From Tetrahymena elliotti 4EA (lineage: Eukaryota > Ciliophora > Oligohymenophorea > Hymenostomatida > Tetrahymenidae), in assembly GCA_000231825.2 (NCBI GenBank), contig JH720331.1, positions 527,441 through 591,440 on the forward strand: 64,000 bases of DNA, given 5' to 3'. Positions 25,990 to 37,757 of this stretch are shown piece by piece. The notes under the pieces were generated by a model. The model worked only from the letters and a program-made list of their open reading frames with translations. It was not told the DNA's origin and searched no databases. Both the position numbers and the translations under genes were made by a program. The first letter of the stretch is position 1; every line of letters begins with the position of its first letter.

Positions 25990-26439
25990 TTAGTAGCCTT
26001 AATTTTCAGTTATTTAGTATTTTATATCTTAAAGTACTGGAAATCATTTCCAAAACTAAACTGAAATTCAAAGAAAAGTATATTCGTCTTTAGCTACAGA
26101 TTTACTATTCTAATTATGCAGTAAGGCTTTCAAATATTAGTCCACACAAGAATAAAAAGGAAAAATAATAATTAGTAAAATGAAGATAGCTCAAAAAGAA
26201 ATGAAGAAGGATTAGAGAGTAGTAGGAAGCATAATAACTTATAAAATAATTTAAATGATCTTTTTTAAAACAAAGATTACCTAATAGAAGATAAAGAAAA
26301 AAGGTTTAGTAATACAGAAAGACTTGTTTTAGATAAAACTTAAAATTAAGATTAGAAAGCTCAAAAACTAACTTAATCAGATAACCAATCAAATCATATT
26401 TTTTAAAATTATAATAATTTAATTTATGAATAGTTATGA
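25990..26439 (+). pseudogene. Decayed fragment of the two-span membrane protein family
   Basis: This stretch translates in three frames into pieces of the upstream gene: QPQFSVIQYFISQSTGNHFQ and QTEIQRK (compare QPDFSVIQYFISLCSGNN in copy 1), then in another frame LQIYYSNYAVRLSNIS, then RLVLDKTQNQDQ (compare RPVLDKTKDQEDQ). The order is kept, but about 280 codons including the second membrane span are missing between the second and third pieces, there are at least two frame changes, and there is no start. It lies about 220 bp after copy 1, so it is most likely a relic of a tandem duplication. Confidence 0.75.
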
Positions 26440-26760
26440 AATTTTGATTTTTTATAGAATATAAAATAATTTAATATGTAAAATTGTTAAATTTTGTATT
26501 TCTTAACGAAAAATAGTTGATTATGTTAATTAGTAATTGGATGGTAAAAAAAGCATAAAGATAACTGATGGGTTTTCTTTTTAAAACATTATGATTGAGC
26601 AATTAATTATTGTTATTATAATATTCATTTGATTGATATTTTATTATTAAGAAAATTATAAATTTAAGAAGGAAATTAATTCAACTACTATCAATTTCTA
26701 AAGTTCTTAAGAAAGGAAGGAAGAAAATAGATATTTAAAGGAGACAAGGTCATCGTTTTA
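26440..26760. other. Intergenic, nothing recognised
   Basis: 321 bp between the gene relic and the ankyrin gene; AT-rich, presumably carrying the ankyrin gene promoter. Confidence 0.5.
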
Positions 26761-27375
26761 ATGAATTAAATAGCATTGCCTAAGCATTAAGGTAATTAAT
26801 TGCTTTTGCATGCTGTGGCTCATTCTAATGTAAAAGATATTTTAGCTTTGCTAAATGATAATGAGGCAGATGCTAATGCATGCAATATTAATGGAGCCAC
26901 TGCTTTACATTATGCAGTAAATATAAATAATCCCGATATCGTAGAAATATTACTTAAGTATAAGGCAGATCCAAATCGTCATGAACATCATGACGTAGGT
27001 CAAAAAACACCTTTACATTATGCAGTTGAAAAAAATTCATACGAAGTCTGTAATAAGCTTCTGGAATATGGGGCAAACCCAAATTTATAAGATAAAAGAG
27101 GAATGACACCTCTGCACTATTCTGCTAAATACGGGTTTAAATAAATATGCTAACTCCTCTTCACAAGTGGTGCAGATATTAATCTAAGAGATGAGCATGG
27201 GTTTAACGCTTCTTATTATGCTCAATAAAATAAGCATTTAGAATTATTAAATATAATTGGACCTCCAAAATTAATTAACGTTGCAGATCTCTTAGAATTT
27301 AAGATGCAAATGAGGGAAATTCATGCTATTAATGTCCCTATAAAAGGTAAAAAGAAGAAGAAAAAGAAAAAATGA
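26761..27375 (+). CDS. Ankyrin-repeat protein with poly-Lys tail
   Basis: Single exon, 204 aa. Four to five ankyrin repeats fill residues 14-165: QLLLHAVAHSNVKDILALL, NGATALHYAVNINNPDIVEI, QKTPLHYAVEKNSYEVCNKL, GMTPLHYSAKYGFKQICQ and a diverged last copy, each with the (T/K)-x-LHYA and helix pattern. After the repeats comes a helix (ADLLEFKMQMREIHAIN) and a C-terminal run GKKKKKKKK. No other domain. Ankyrin stacks bind protein partners; the partner is unknown. The Lys-rich tail could serve nuclear import or nucleic-acid/membrane binding (inference). The protein is complete: Met start preceded by AT-rich leader, TGA stop at 27373. Confidence 0.92.
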
Positions 27376-29972
27376 ATCTTAATAAACATAATTAAATAAT
27401 CATACTAATTAACTTATTTGTTGTTAAGAATTAAATAAAATTCAAAAGTTTAAAATGTATCAATTCAATTAGTCTTTTTTGAGCAAGCAAATGCCAAATA
27501 TAATTTTTTTTATTTACTTATTTAAAAATTTCAATATTATTAAAAAATTTTATGTATTTAATCTTTGAAAAATTTGTTTATCTTTTAAGATAAAAAAACA
27601 TTTTAACCAAACAAAAAATTTATGGAATAATTTATTTGTGTTTGAGGAAATATGAATCGAAAACTAAAAAACTATAATTCAATAAAGAAATCACTTTTAA
27701 TAGTTGTTATTTTGCATTTTTAAAATAATTTTTTTATGATGCAATTAAGTATTAACAGTAACATTTGTTTTTGAAAGTAGATGATTAACAAAAATTTGAA
27801 TTTAAAAATAAAATTCATTTTTATCATAAATTTTTTTTCAAAATTCAATAAAAGTCTATTTCAGGTTACAAATTATCGTGAATTTTAAGAGTAAATTTAT
27901 CTAATAAAAATACAAAAAATATATTTTAGATTAAAAATATTATTTGGCAACCACTCAAATTTCAGTATTTTTACTTATAAAATTAGAAATTCAACCATTT
28001 AAATTATTGTAAAGATTAGCATCTTATCTTGGACTTATTGTTTTATTTGGTGGTAAAATTTGTAATAATTACTATTAAATTAAGATGCGTAACATAAATT
28101 TTACCTATTTTTATTTATCGTATTATTTAAATTTTTTTTAATTTGATTTTATTTATTACTAACATATTAATGTTACTGCAAAGATAATAGGTATTCTTTT
28201 GTTTCAATAATATACTCTCTTCTTCTCTTCTTATTTTAAAGTAATATTACCAAAAAATATATTTTTTTATAAGTTGTGAATAAATTATTTTTATGAAAAG
28301 GTTAATATCAAATACCAAAAGATGTTTTTATTTAATAAATATTTGTTTGTAATAAGTTTTTAAAAATAGAAGAAAAATACAATGTACTTTCAAAGCTTTT
28401 TAGCTTACTTTCACATAATTTGCTGCTACTTTTTTATCTTACTAGAAAGTAATATCAAAATACTTTGAAACTCATTATAAAAAATAATTAATATAATTAA
28501 GACTTTTATTTATAAGGTTGTTTTGCAAAAAATATTTATACCTTCATCTCCAATTTGATTACATCACAATAATTAGAGTAAACTCTTTTAGAAGGTAAAC
28601 ATGTCAAAAATAGAAACTCAATAGAATTTATTAAGCTTAAAAATTTAATTAGATTTTCTTTAAATGCAATAAGAATTGATTGCACAAAAAATAATTCCTT
28701 AAATGAAATAAAATTTTAATAAACATGTAGTGATGTTAACATTTAAAACTTTTCTGAAGCAATTCATATAAAAAGTTAATTTATTAATAACAAATCAGCT
28801 CTATTACATTTTGTTTTAAATAAAATTAATTAATCTATTTTGTTTGTTTTTAACTTACAAGATCTAAAATCAAAAAAAACCTCTAAATATCAAAAAATAA
28901 ACAACTTAACTTAGTAAAATTACTAAAATTTTTGGCCAATTTATTTTTGGCTAGCAATTTTCCAAATTAATACTTGAATAATATACTTTTTTGTTAAAAT
29001 TATTAGGAATGTTTAAAATACAGAAAGTTTTTGTTAATGACTTTTACATTAATTGCTTAAAACAATAGGATGCTAAAAGTGTTAATGATTTATTATGAAA
29101 ACATTCATTTTTTCATGTTGTAATATTTATTGAGTAACAAAAATTTAAATAATTTAGATTCGGAGAAGGTTTTGACTATTTATGAATTAGTTTCCACATT
29201 AGTTTTATAGAACTAATTTATTTTTGTAATAAATTTGTTTGTGGATGGATGTAAATAAAAAATAATTAGTAATTTATCTCTTATTTTACTGTATTTATTT
29301 TAGAAATAAATAATTATAATTAGCTGAAGCATAATTTTTATTGATAACAGTGCAATTTATTATTATTTTTATTTGAAATATGACTTTCTATTTTATGGAA
29401 TTTAAGTTCTCCCATCAGATTAACTTTTTTGGAACCAAAATTTACAAATAAGTTAAGCTCATGAAATTATTCTTGAAAATCGGTATGGTTTAAATACAAG
29501 AATCATTCTTCTTTTTTTATATTTTTGAGGATTTTATTAATTAAAAATGTAAAGTATAAAATTTTTTATGTCTTTTATTCAAATTACAATCAACCTATGA
29601 TGTAATAAAAGTAAAGAAGCTTTGAGAATTTAAAAAAATAGAATAGAATAAAATAAAATCATTATTTTTTTCTTAAATAAGTATATTTTCCAATAAATGA
29701 ATTAGTTTTTAGATAAGATTTTTTAATAAAAATATTTTTGGCTAAATGCAAAATCTGAAAAGATTAATTGGTATGAAATTCCTTTTAACTTAATTATTTT
29801 AACGATTTCAAAAAATTGTAACCTAATGAAAAATGAAAGCAATCCCCACAAATTCATTAATTATATTATGGAAAATAGAAGGTGAACTGATTGATTGGAT
29901 GAAATTTAATTATTAATTTATAAATTAATAAATTAAAAAAGAATAAGTAATAAAGAAATTATCTACAAATAC
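27376..29972. other. Long intergenic region
   Basis: 2597 bp, very AT-rich, the largest gene-free stretch in the window. One ciliate-code ORF (28601-29098, 165 codons starting SKIETQQNLLSLKIQ) is long enough to mention. With only TGA as stop such ORFs arise by chance, and its composition drifts to Ile/Leu/Lys/Phe like translated spacer. No RNA gene recognised. Confidence 0.55.
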
Positions 29973-32360
29973 ATGATCCAAGAAAATAAAAGCAATCTTC
30001 TTAGATCATTAGATCTATTTGGTGTTCCTATTCAAATAAATTTTAATTATAACAATAAGCACAAAACAAAATTTGGTGGCTTTATTTCTCTCATTATTTT
30101 AGGTGTTATAATTAGCATTATAGTAAATTCATTATACCAAATCATCTTGAAACAAAATCCCTAAATATATTAAGAAAGTTTAATTCAAATACCTAAGAGA
30201 ACAGACTTGAGTAGGAAAAATTTTATTTTTGCATTTGGTATATTAGATGAAAAATTTGATCCTTTTATGGATGAAACTATTTATAAGCCATATGCTTACT
30301 TCATGTATAAAGTGCCTAAGAAAGATGACAGTGGAGAAACAGTTTATTAGTTAACCTCTTAAGATATCTCTATTGGACCATGTACTAAAGATTTATTTGG
30401 GGTTGAAGGGCTTTAGGATTATTTTACTTAAATAAATAAGTACTAGTAGCTATACTGCATTTAAAATATTGATGATTTATATTTGGAAGGTTAATTTGAA
30501 TCTAGTAATTTTTCAACTATTGAAATATACATAAAGCCATGCTTAGGTTAAGGATGCGCAGATCCTGAAATTGTACGAAATAAACTCAAGGCTTAACAAC
30601 TACAAATTTACTTCTCAAACTACATAGTTAAGGCTTCTGACTTTGAAAACCCATTTTAACCTTTTGGACAGAGTACATATTTTAATGTGAATATGAATAA
30701 TCTTTAAGCCCTATCATTCAATTTTAAAAACTATTATGTGAATGATGATGTGGGTCTAATAACTTCTTAAATAAGATAACAAAAAGGTTTAGTATTTTCT
30801 AAGTAGTCACAACTTATTGCTACTGATACTACCAATGGTATATTCCAGCTCAGCATTTATTTAGAAAAAAACTAAGAATATAATGTGAACAGAACTTACA
30901 CAAAACTGATTTATGCATTTTCATAAATTGGTGGAATTTACAATGTACTTTTCTTTATAGGATGCGTTTTTGCTTAGCCTTATTCTTCTTTAGAATTAAA
31001 GAGAAAGCTTGTGAATTCAACATTCAGTTTTCCTATTTCAAGTGAAAATTAGAATGAACATAGCTAGAACAGTTTAATTAAGGATACCGATTCTGTAAAC
31101 AAAGAAAATAAATAATTAAATCAGTAATCTAATTAATTTAACTAAGATGTAACTAAGAAGAAGATGAAGAAGAAAAATGGAAGTCTTTCTAATAGAAATA
31201 AGACACCAAATAATTTAGATAATTAGAATTTTAAACTTTAAGATGATATCTTAAAATAATAAAATTAAGAAGTTATATCACCATATGTCTAAACAGCTAG
31301 ACAGTCTTAAAGATTAAGTTTAGTTTCTAATAATACTTTATCATTATCTAAAGTTTAACAAAATCACATTTCTGCTTATTAAAATTAATCAAAGCCTTTT
31401 GTGTAAACAGAGTTCCATGTTGAGAGCCCTAGTCCTAAAAAATAGGCTAATAAAGATTCTTCTCCACAAAATTCTCAAATAAAAAATTTTATTATAAACA
31501 ATTTTAATGATAGCTTTGGTAAAGTTAAGGAACTGACTATCAAATCTAGAGAATATTTTTTTAATTATTTTAAATGCCTAAAATCAACCACTCTGTAGAA
31601 TGTGCTTAGATTTGGTACTGATAAAATTGCGGAATTCACAGATATAACTTTTATTATGAATAAGCTATTAGAATTAGAAAAACTAAAACACCTTCTTTTA
31701 AATGAAGACTAAATTAAACTGTTTGAGTATATACCTAAACCCAAAATTTCATAAAGTGTTATTGAAATTCATAAAAATTATACCCAAAAGAGAACTCAGA
31801 AGAAGAATAAAAATAATTCTAAAACCAAAAACTAACAAATCAATAATTAAAATGTAGAAGAAGATTTGAATGATGAAATACAAAAAGAATTTAATATACT
31901 TAATATTGTTAAGCGAAGTGATGAAGATAAAGCAATACAGGCATAGTATGCTTATTTTTAAATATATAAGAACTCTAAAAAATAATCAAAAACAGATTTG
32001 AGGCTTCTATAGCTATTAAATTAAGATGTAATATCCTCTCTTGATAAGTCATAAGAATCGCCAATTCATTATACAAATAACATAAATTCTAACTATAATT
32101 AAAAGAACCTTAGGTTTTAAAATATTGGATCAAGACCTTTTGCAAAATTATCTCTCATATCGGATTCTAATTTAAGAGAAACACCAATGAGTGATAAATT
32201 TAATATCAATTTCGATACAAAAAATGAAAATTTTACTGATGTAATGCTTGAAGAAATAAAAAATCCACCTTCAAAAACTTTCAAGTTAGACCGCTATGCT
32301 TTAGAAAATGGATTAAATAAAAAAGAATTATTTTAATTTTCTGGTATAGAGTAAAAGTGA
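29973..32360 (+). CDS. Two-span membrane protein, ciliate family, copy 2
   Basis: Single exon, 795 aa, TGA at 32358. Clear paralogue of the gene at 23441: start LDLFGVPIQINFNYNNKHKT, first span at about residues 36-58, second span at about 320-340 (IGGIYNVLFFIGCVFAQPYS), and the C-terminal block RFGTDKIAEFTDITFIMNK followed by KLKHLLLNEDQIKLFEYIPK. The lumenal loop keeps paired Cys (KPCLGQGCADPE) and the NYIVKAS/NYAVKVS motif. The cytosolic tail is Asn/Gln/Lys/Ser-rich and diverges quickly in sequence and length. Same strand and same family as copy 1 about 4.2 kb upstream, separated by the relic and the ankyrin gene. Function unknown. Confidence 0.85.
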
Positions 32361-32972
32361 CCATAATTCATAAAGCATTTTATTTTTGCTTTTTTTTAAT
32401 ATAAAATTATATTTCTTAAATTTTTAAGAATGTTGGGTAATTTAATTTATTTTATCATTTCTAAAATTTATACTTAAATTACATTATAAAGAATAAATTT
32501 AAGTTAACAAAAATATATTATGATAAAAATGATAATTATTTATTTTAATTTATTAATACATATCTAGAAAATTGAAAAAATGCTTTATATTTATTTTTAA
32601 ACATTTAAAAAATATTTGTAAATGATTGATCGCAATAACAAAAAACCAAAAAATATTTTAGGATAAAATTCATTTTTTATTTATTTTAATTAAAGAATGC
32701 ATATTTATAAAATTTAAGAAAAAATGTTTAAGAGTGATTCAAGTTTAAACATTAAAATTATTTTTTCATTTTATGATTACTTTGATTATTCAAAGAAATT
32801 AATTTTTAAAATTAAGAAAATTGAATTAAAAGCTATTAAAAAATAAAATACAAATATTTAACATTAACTAAAATAAAGCACTTTAAAATGAAATACTTAG
32901 TTTTGTTAATTAAAATGAATATAAAAATTTATATTTATTTAAATCTGAGTTTAAATTGTAAACCATTTTTGA
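32361..32972. other. Intergenic between converging genes
   Basis: 612 bp; 3' ends of copy 2 (+) and of the zinc-finger gene (-) face each other. AT-rich, nothing recognised. Confidence 0.6.
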
Positions 32973-34534
32973 TCAGTTTAGGATATGGAGGATTTTATCC
33001 CTTCCAACAAGAAATATTTTTCCTTAAATAATTTCTAAATCTAGGATAGGTATTTCAAGAGTTATTACAGGTTTCATGTGACTTTTAAGAATATCAAATA
33101 TTTCTACAATATTTTGATTCCATAAAGCATAATGTGATTAATCTAATTTTTTCTTTTTTAACAAATTGTAGAATCCACTGACACAACTTATTTGTTTGCT
33201 TAAAATATTTAAAATAATCAGTTTCTCATTAGAAAAAAGTAAAACTTCATTTTTTTAAGGGAAAACCAGGATGTCATCAATAATAAACTTTATCTTAAAT
33301 GTTGAAACCACCTTCATTGTGAATACATTTATTAAATATATGCTATTAGAGTTAACTTAACATATTAATAATCTATTATCATATTTAAGTATTTTTTTTA
33401 GATTTTTGATTGGTACCCTTTTGAGTATATTGATTTAGCCTTTCACAAAATCTACTCTCAATAAATGATTGTTTGAAATATTAAATATTCTATTACTTAC
33501 TAGTATTGGTTAAGTTTAACCACATGTAATTAGTAAATTTTGTTATTATTTATATTAATACACTTAGTTTATCTTTGAATCTACTTCATGGGTAAGTAAC
33601 CTTTACCTGCATTCCTCAAGCTCCAAAATGTATAGTTTTGTTGCTTATATTATTACTAGTTAATTTCCTCCTAAATTTGCTAATTTTAAACCCTAGTTTT
33701 ATTATAAAGTGATACTTGTTAGAGATAAAATATTGATTAATTAAATATACTGTAGAATACCAGTTAACTAGCTAATTAATAATTAGTAAACATTTTACTA
33801 GTTATTATTTGAAATTTATATTGAGTTTCCAATTTTTCTGAACCAAGTAAGTAGCTACTTATCAGGTATACTACAGTATGTTTAATTAATTCAAAAAAAG
33901 AAATTACCCTATAAGAAGGAAGATTAAGTAGAATTTTTTTTTAAGTTACTTAATTAAATTTATAGTGATCAAAAAAGTTAATTATAACATCACTTTCTTT
34001 AATACTTTCGTAACATTTTTTTATTTTACTTTACAACTGCTTTAGCCACTTGTTTGGCATATGCTTGAAATAAAACTAAATTAGTTCTGCTTTACCAATT
34101 AAGCTAATAGACTTATTGATGTAATCATTGTAATAATCAAATTCATCTATTTTTTTTAAGTTTATGGACAAATCTATTATTTTAACTATTAGATTCTCCA
34201 TTTTTTCTTAATATGATCTATAATTTTCTTCAATAATTTTAATAATATTTTCTTATTTAAAAATATTCAGAGGTAGCTAATCATAATTTTTTTGAAAAGT
34301 AGCTGTTGATTGAATTATCATAATTTTGATTGAATCAACATAGGATATAAGTAGTGGAAGGTCTGCTATTTTGTGATTTGAGTGTGTTTTTCTAACACAT
34401 TTAGAGCAAATCTATCTGATTTTAGAATAGCAGTTTCTCTCTAGGCAGGCATATTCTAATGGAGTTTTATGAAATTAACATATTTTATTAAAGAATAAAT
34501 CCTATGTTTCGGTAAATAGAAGCTATCTTTTCAT
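32973..34534 (-). CDS. B-box-like zinc-finger protein with beta-propeller-like C-terminus, one frame break
   Basis: From ATG 34534 a frame runs to about 33540, then continues in the next frame to TGA at 32973. The total is one base short of a multiple of three, consistent with one missing base, most simply an A (T on the + strand) in the short homopolymer at about 33537-33541. Bridged, it is ~520 aa. The N-terminus has a B-box-type pattern: CQFHKTPLEYACLERNC, then ICSKCVRKTHSNH (C-x2-H, C-x4-C, C-x2-C, H-x2-H). A helical middle part follows. The last ~190 residues contain short regularly spaced strand motifs (NLLITCGQTQPILVSNRIFN; RLLICQVNSNSIYLINVFTM) reminiscent of degenerate WD/kelch-like blades. 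Either an assembly error or an inactivated gene; the good composition after the break favours error or a very recent lesion. Confidence 0.65.
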
Positions 34535-35558
34535 TTTTAAAACTAAGAAATTGATGTATTATAATTATTATTTTTTAAATATAAAAAAGAGGTTGACTAC
34601 TGAAAAATATTTAAATTGATATTACAAATATATTAACTGATTTTTGGTTTTATCATTTAACGAATATCTATTCAAATTTAGGATTTTTAAATTAATATTC
34701 AATATTTATCAATCCTTTTTTGAGAAAACTGGGGAATATCTTTATATTTATTAAAATTCAAAAATTAAATCATGAGAGCGAAATTAGATTCCAAAAATAG
34801 AAAACATCCTTGAAATGTAAAATTGATTTCATAAATATGAAAACTTTGTTATCAAATTTTTTTGAAATAAGATGAAATCTTTTTTAAAATTGATTGTTGA
34901 AAGATTCTAAATTAATTTTAATTTATGAAACAAATTATCATATTAATTTAAAAGAGAAATTGATAAATCTTTATTGGGTTATTTAACCTCACAAACAATG
35001 ATCAAATTTTTTATTTTTGGAGGGATCGAATTAAAATTTATAACCTCTTGTTTAAAATATTGAATATGATTAGGAATTAAGTAAATATAGAGAAAAATAC
35101 TTCGATTTAAGATTAGATAGAATAATAACTAAGTAAAATGGTAAGTGAAAATAATTCTTTTAGTTTGTATGCAAAGATTTGACAGGCTAAAATACTTTAT
35201 TTCTCGTTTGTAATGTATTTCATAATTTAATGAACTATGATTAAGATTATCTTTAACTTCAAAAACTAATAACTAAAAAAAATATAAATTAATAGAGATG
35301 AATTAAATTTTATTAAAGTATACTTGATTGGCTGGATACATTTATATATCTAAAATTTGTAAAAAATTTGTCAATATTTAAGAAAGGTTGGCGCATGTTA
35401 TTAGCTATTTTAGGAAATTATAATCAATTAAAACTCAAAAAAACCACAAAACCAATATTTAAAAGCAATTACTTCAGCTTTAAAGAAAAAGAGCAAATAA
35501 AAAACTCAAAAATAAAAGAGCAATCCAAACTAAAATATCAATAATTAGGAAACTTAAA
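34535..35558. other. Intergenic between divergent genes
   Basis: 1024 bp AT-rich spacer holding the promoters of the flanking - and + genes; no supportable ORF or RNA. Confidence 0.6.
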
Positions 35559-36489
35559 ATGGTAGTTATTAGCATAATCAACATCTAAAGAAAGAACTTT
35601 TCAGCTGTTAAGAATCACTTCGAAAAATTATTTTTAGAAAGCAAGATCTTAGATAAAAAGAAGAATTGGATCAATTATAGTTAAGAAGAAAGAGTTAACC
35701 AAGATTTAACTTCTATTATGTTTGACGTTGAATTTAACTTACTTCCTTAAGTTATTTAGGTACTTCTTAAAAATAAATTCTCCAACCAAGATAAGCAATA
35801 GCAAATTGAAATAGGTGTTAATTCAAATACCATTAAATTCTTAAACATCAAGCAAGAAGATAAAGAACTTGTTTTAAATGGTTTAAAAGAATATAAAAAT
35901 GAATCAGTTTTAAATTCTAATGATCTTGCTTTGAAGTTTGACACTTGCAAGTAACAAGCTTAAGCTTTAGAAGCTATGCTCAACTTTATTTAAATTGAAG
36001 ACTATACTTTACAATCAGTTTTTCTCCTTGACTTAAGCTCTACAATTAATGAAATGTAATTACTTAATATTATTCTTTAATTTCTTAATATCTAAGTAAA
36101 ATTATCTCAAAAACATTCATTTTATTTTACTTAGCTAATATTCTACTAAGATAATCCTTCTTGAAGAAATTAATTTTATTTTTCTATAAAATATTAATAG
36201 TGAATTAGAAAATACTTTGGCTAGAATATAATCTAAATTTGATTTAGCAAATATATCTAAAGTAAAGACTGAAAGTTAAATTAATTGTAATGTACAAATT
36301 AACAGAAAAAGAAAAGCATCAGATTCATAAACAGAAGAAATAAGTAAGTTATATGAAAAAAAGAGAGAAAGTAAAGTTGAGTAATAAGTTTCCTCTATTT
36401 TCTCTTAAAGAGATGTTCTTCAAATGTTATTATTAATTGTTTTGATTGGTATGATATCTTGTGTAGTTAAAGGTAAAAAGGTATTCTGA
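35559..36489 (+). CDS. Unknown protein with C-terminal membrane anchor
   Basis: Two exons, 35559-36095 and 36151-36489 (55-bp intron, phase 0), 291 aa. The N-terminal ~180 residues are helical with charged residues (NFSAVKNHFEKLFLES; DLTSIMFDVEFNLLPQVIQV). A polar Lys/Glu/Ser-rich stretch (RKRKASDSQTEEISKLYEKK) follows, then at about 267-284 a hydrophobic segment (LQMLLLIVLIGMISCVV) that ends five residues from the C-terminus with GKKVF. No signal peptide. This is a tail-anchored layout like SNARE-type or ER/mitochondrial outer-membrane adaptor proteins, but I see no SNARE heptads. Not recognised. Confidence 0.72.
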
Positions 36490-37757
36490 ATTAAACATGA
36501 GCTATGATACAATATTACAAAGTCTCTCTTAAAAAAAATTAAAGATGAGATAAAATTTTGCTTTTAACAAAAACAACAATAATAAAAACAAACAAAAATA
36601 TACATTAAATTCTCACAAAATTTTGATTGCTTGTACAATACATACATAAATAATATAAATAATTTATAATATAAGATTGAATATTTTAATATCATTAAAG
36701 TTTACATAATAAATATTTGTTTTTGTAAAAAATTAAGGTTAAAAAATATTCAATAATTAACACTTACTTAGCAAATTAATATCTTTGATATCTTTGTTAT
36801 AGTTCTACAAATTATTTCTTAATTTTAGCAAAATATTTAATTAATTTGTTATCAAGATAATTTATTTCCAAAAAACAACAGGCTTTTTTTCTATTGGTGT
36901 GATTAAATAATAAATATTGTTGCCATTAACTTACTTAATCCATAAATTTATATTTAGCCTACTATGAGACAAAAAATTGCATCAATCATATTCTAGAAAA
37001 ATTAATTAAAATAAAAATTTATTTGTTTTGTTTAAAGCAATTTTAGATATCTAAAAAAGATATAATCTAAATTAAAAGCCACATGCTTTAATCAAGTTGG
37101 GAGAATTAACAAAATAAGATCAAATAAACAACATTAAATATAAATTTCATGAAAATAAGTTTGTCTTTTTTGGTTTCTTACTTTAAAAATTACCACGTTT
37201 TAAAATTAAATAAATATGTTTGTATTATCAATTAAAAACTAATGAATCAAAAGGATTATAAAGAAATATAATCTAAAATTTTAAAAACTAAAAATAAGAT
37301 AAGCATAATGAGATATTATTTTTATGAATACCATTTTTTATCAAGCAACATCAGAGAAGCAATAAAATAACTTCATAGAAAAAAAGTGAATAAAATATTA
37401 GTATTAGCATATTTGAAAAGAAAATAGAGATTTTCAGTTTATAAATTAAAAATTAATGAATCAAACTCTAAAATAATTTTAAAATAAGAGAGACAAAATT
37501 AAATAAATAAAAATTTTGTTTGCAATAACTTTTTACAGCTTTATTAATTATCATTTTATAAAAGAAAAAATTATTTTTTGAAAAAGAAAAAAATAGTTTT
37601 ACAAAAGGAGATGTAAGAAATACAATAATTTTACAAATGTTATATAAGTAAGATATAAATAAATACACATTTTTTTTTAATAGTCTTTAGTCATTTATTA
37701 GTTTATTTATTATTAGTTTAAGAGAAATTATTATTTATTATCATTTTATTAGGATTT
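36490..37757. other. Intergenic between converging genes
   Basis: 1268 bp. A long + strand ciliate-code ORF from about 37215 runs on into antisense of the next gene, so it is not accepted. AT-rich elsewhere; nothing recognised. Confidence 0.55.

Noticed and set aside
28601..29098. 165-codon ciliate-code ORF in the large intergenic region
   Set aside because: With TGA as the only stop, ORFs of this size occur by chance in AT-rich DNA. The composition drifts to Ile/Leu/Phe/Lys typical of translated spacer and no domain is seen. Transcription or conservation would change this.
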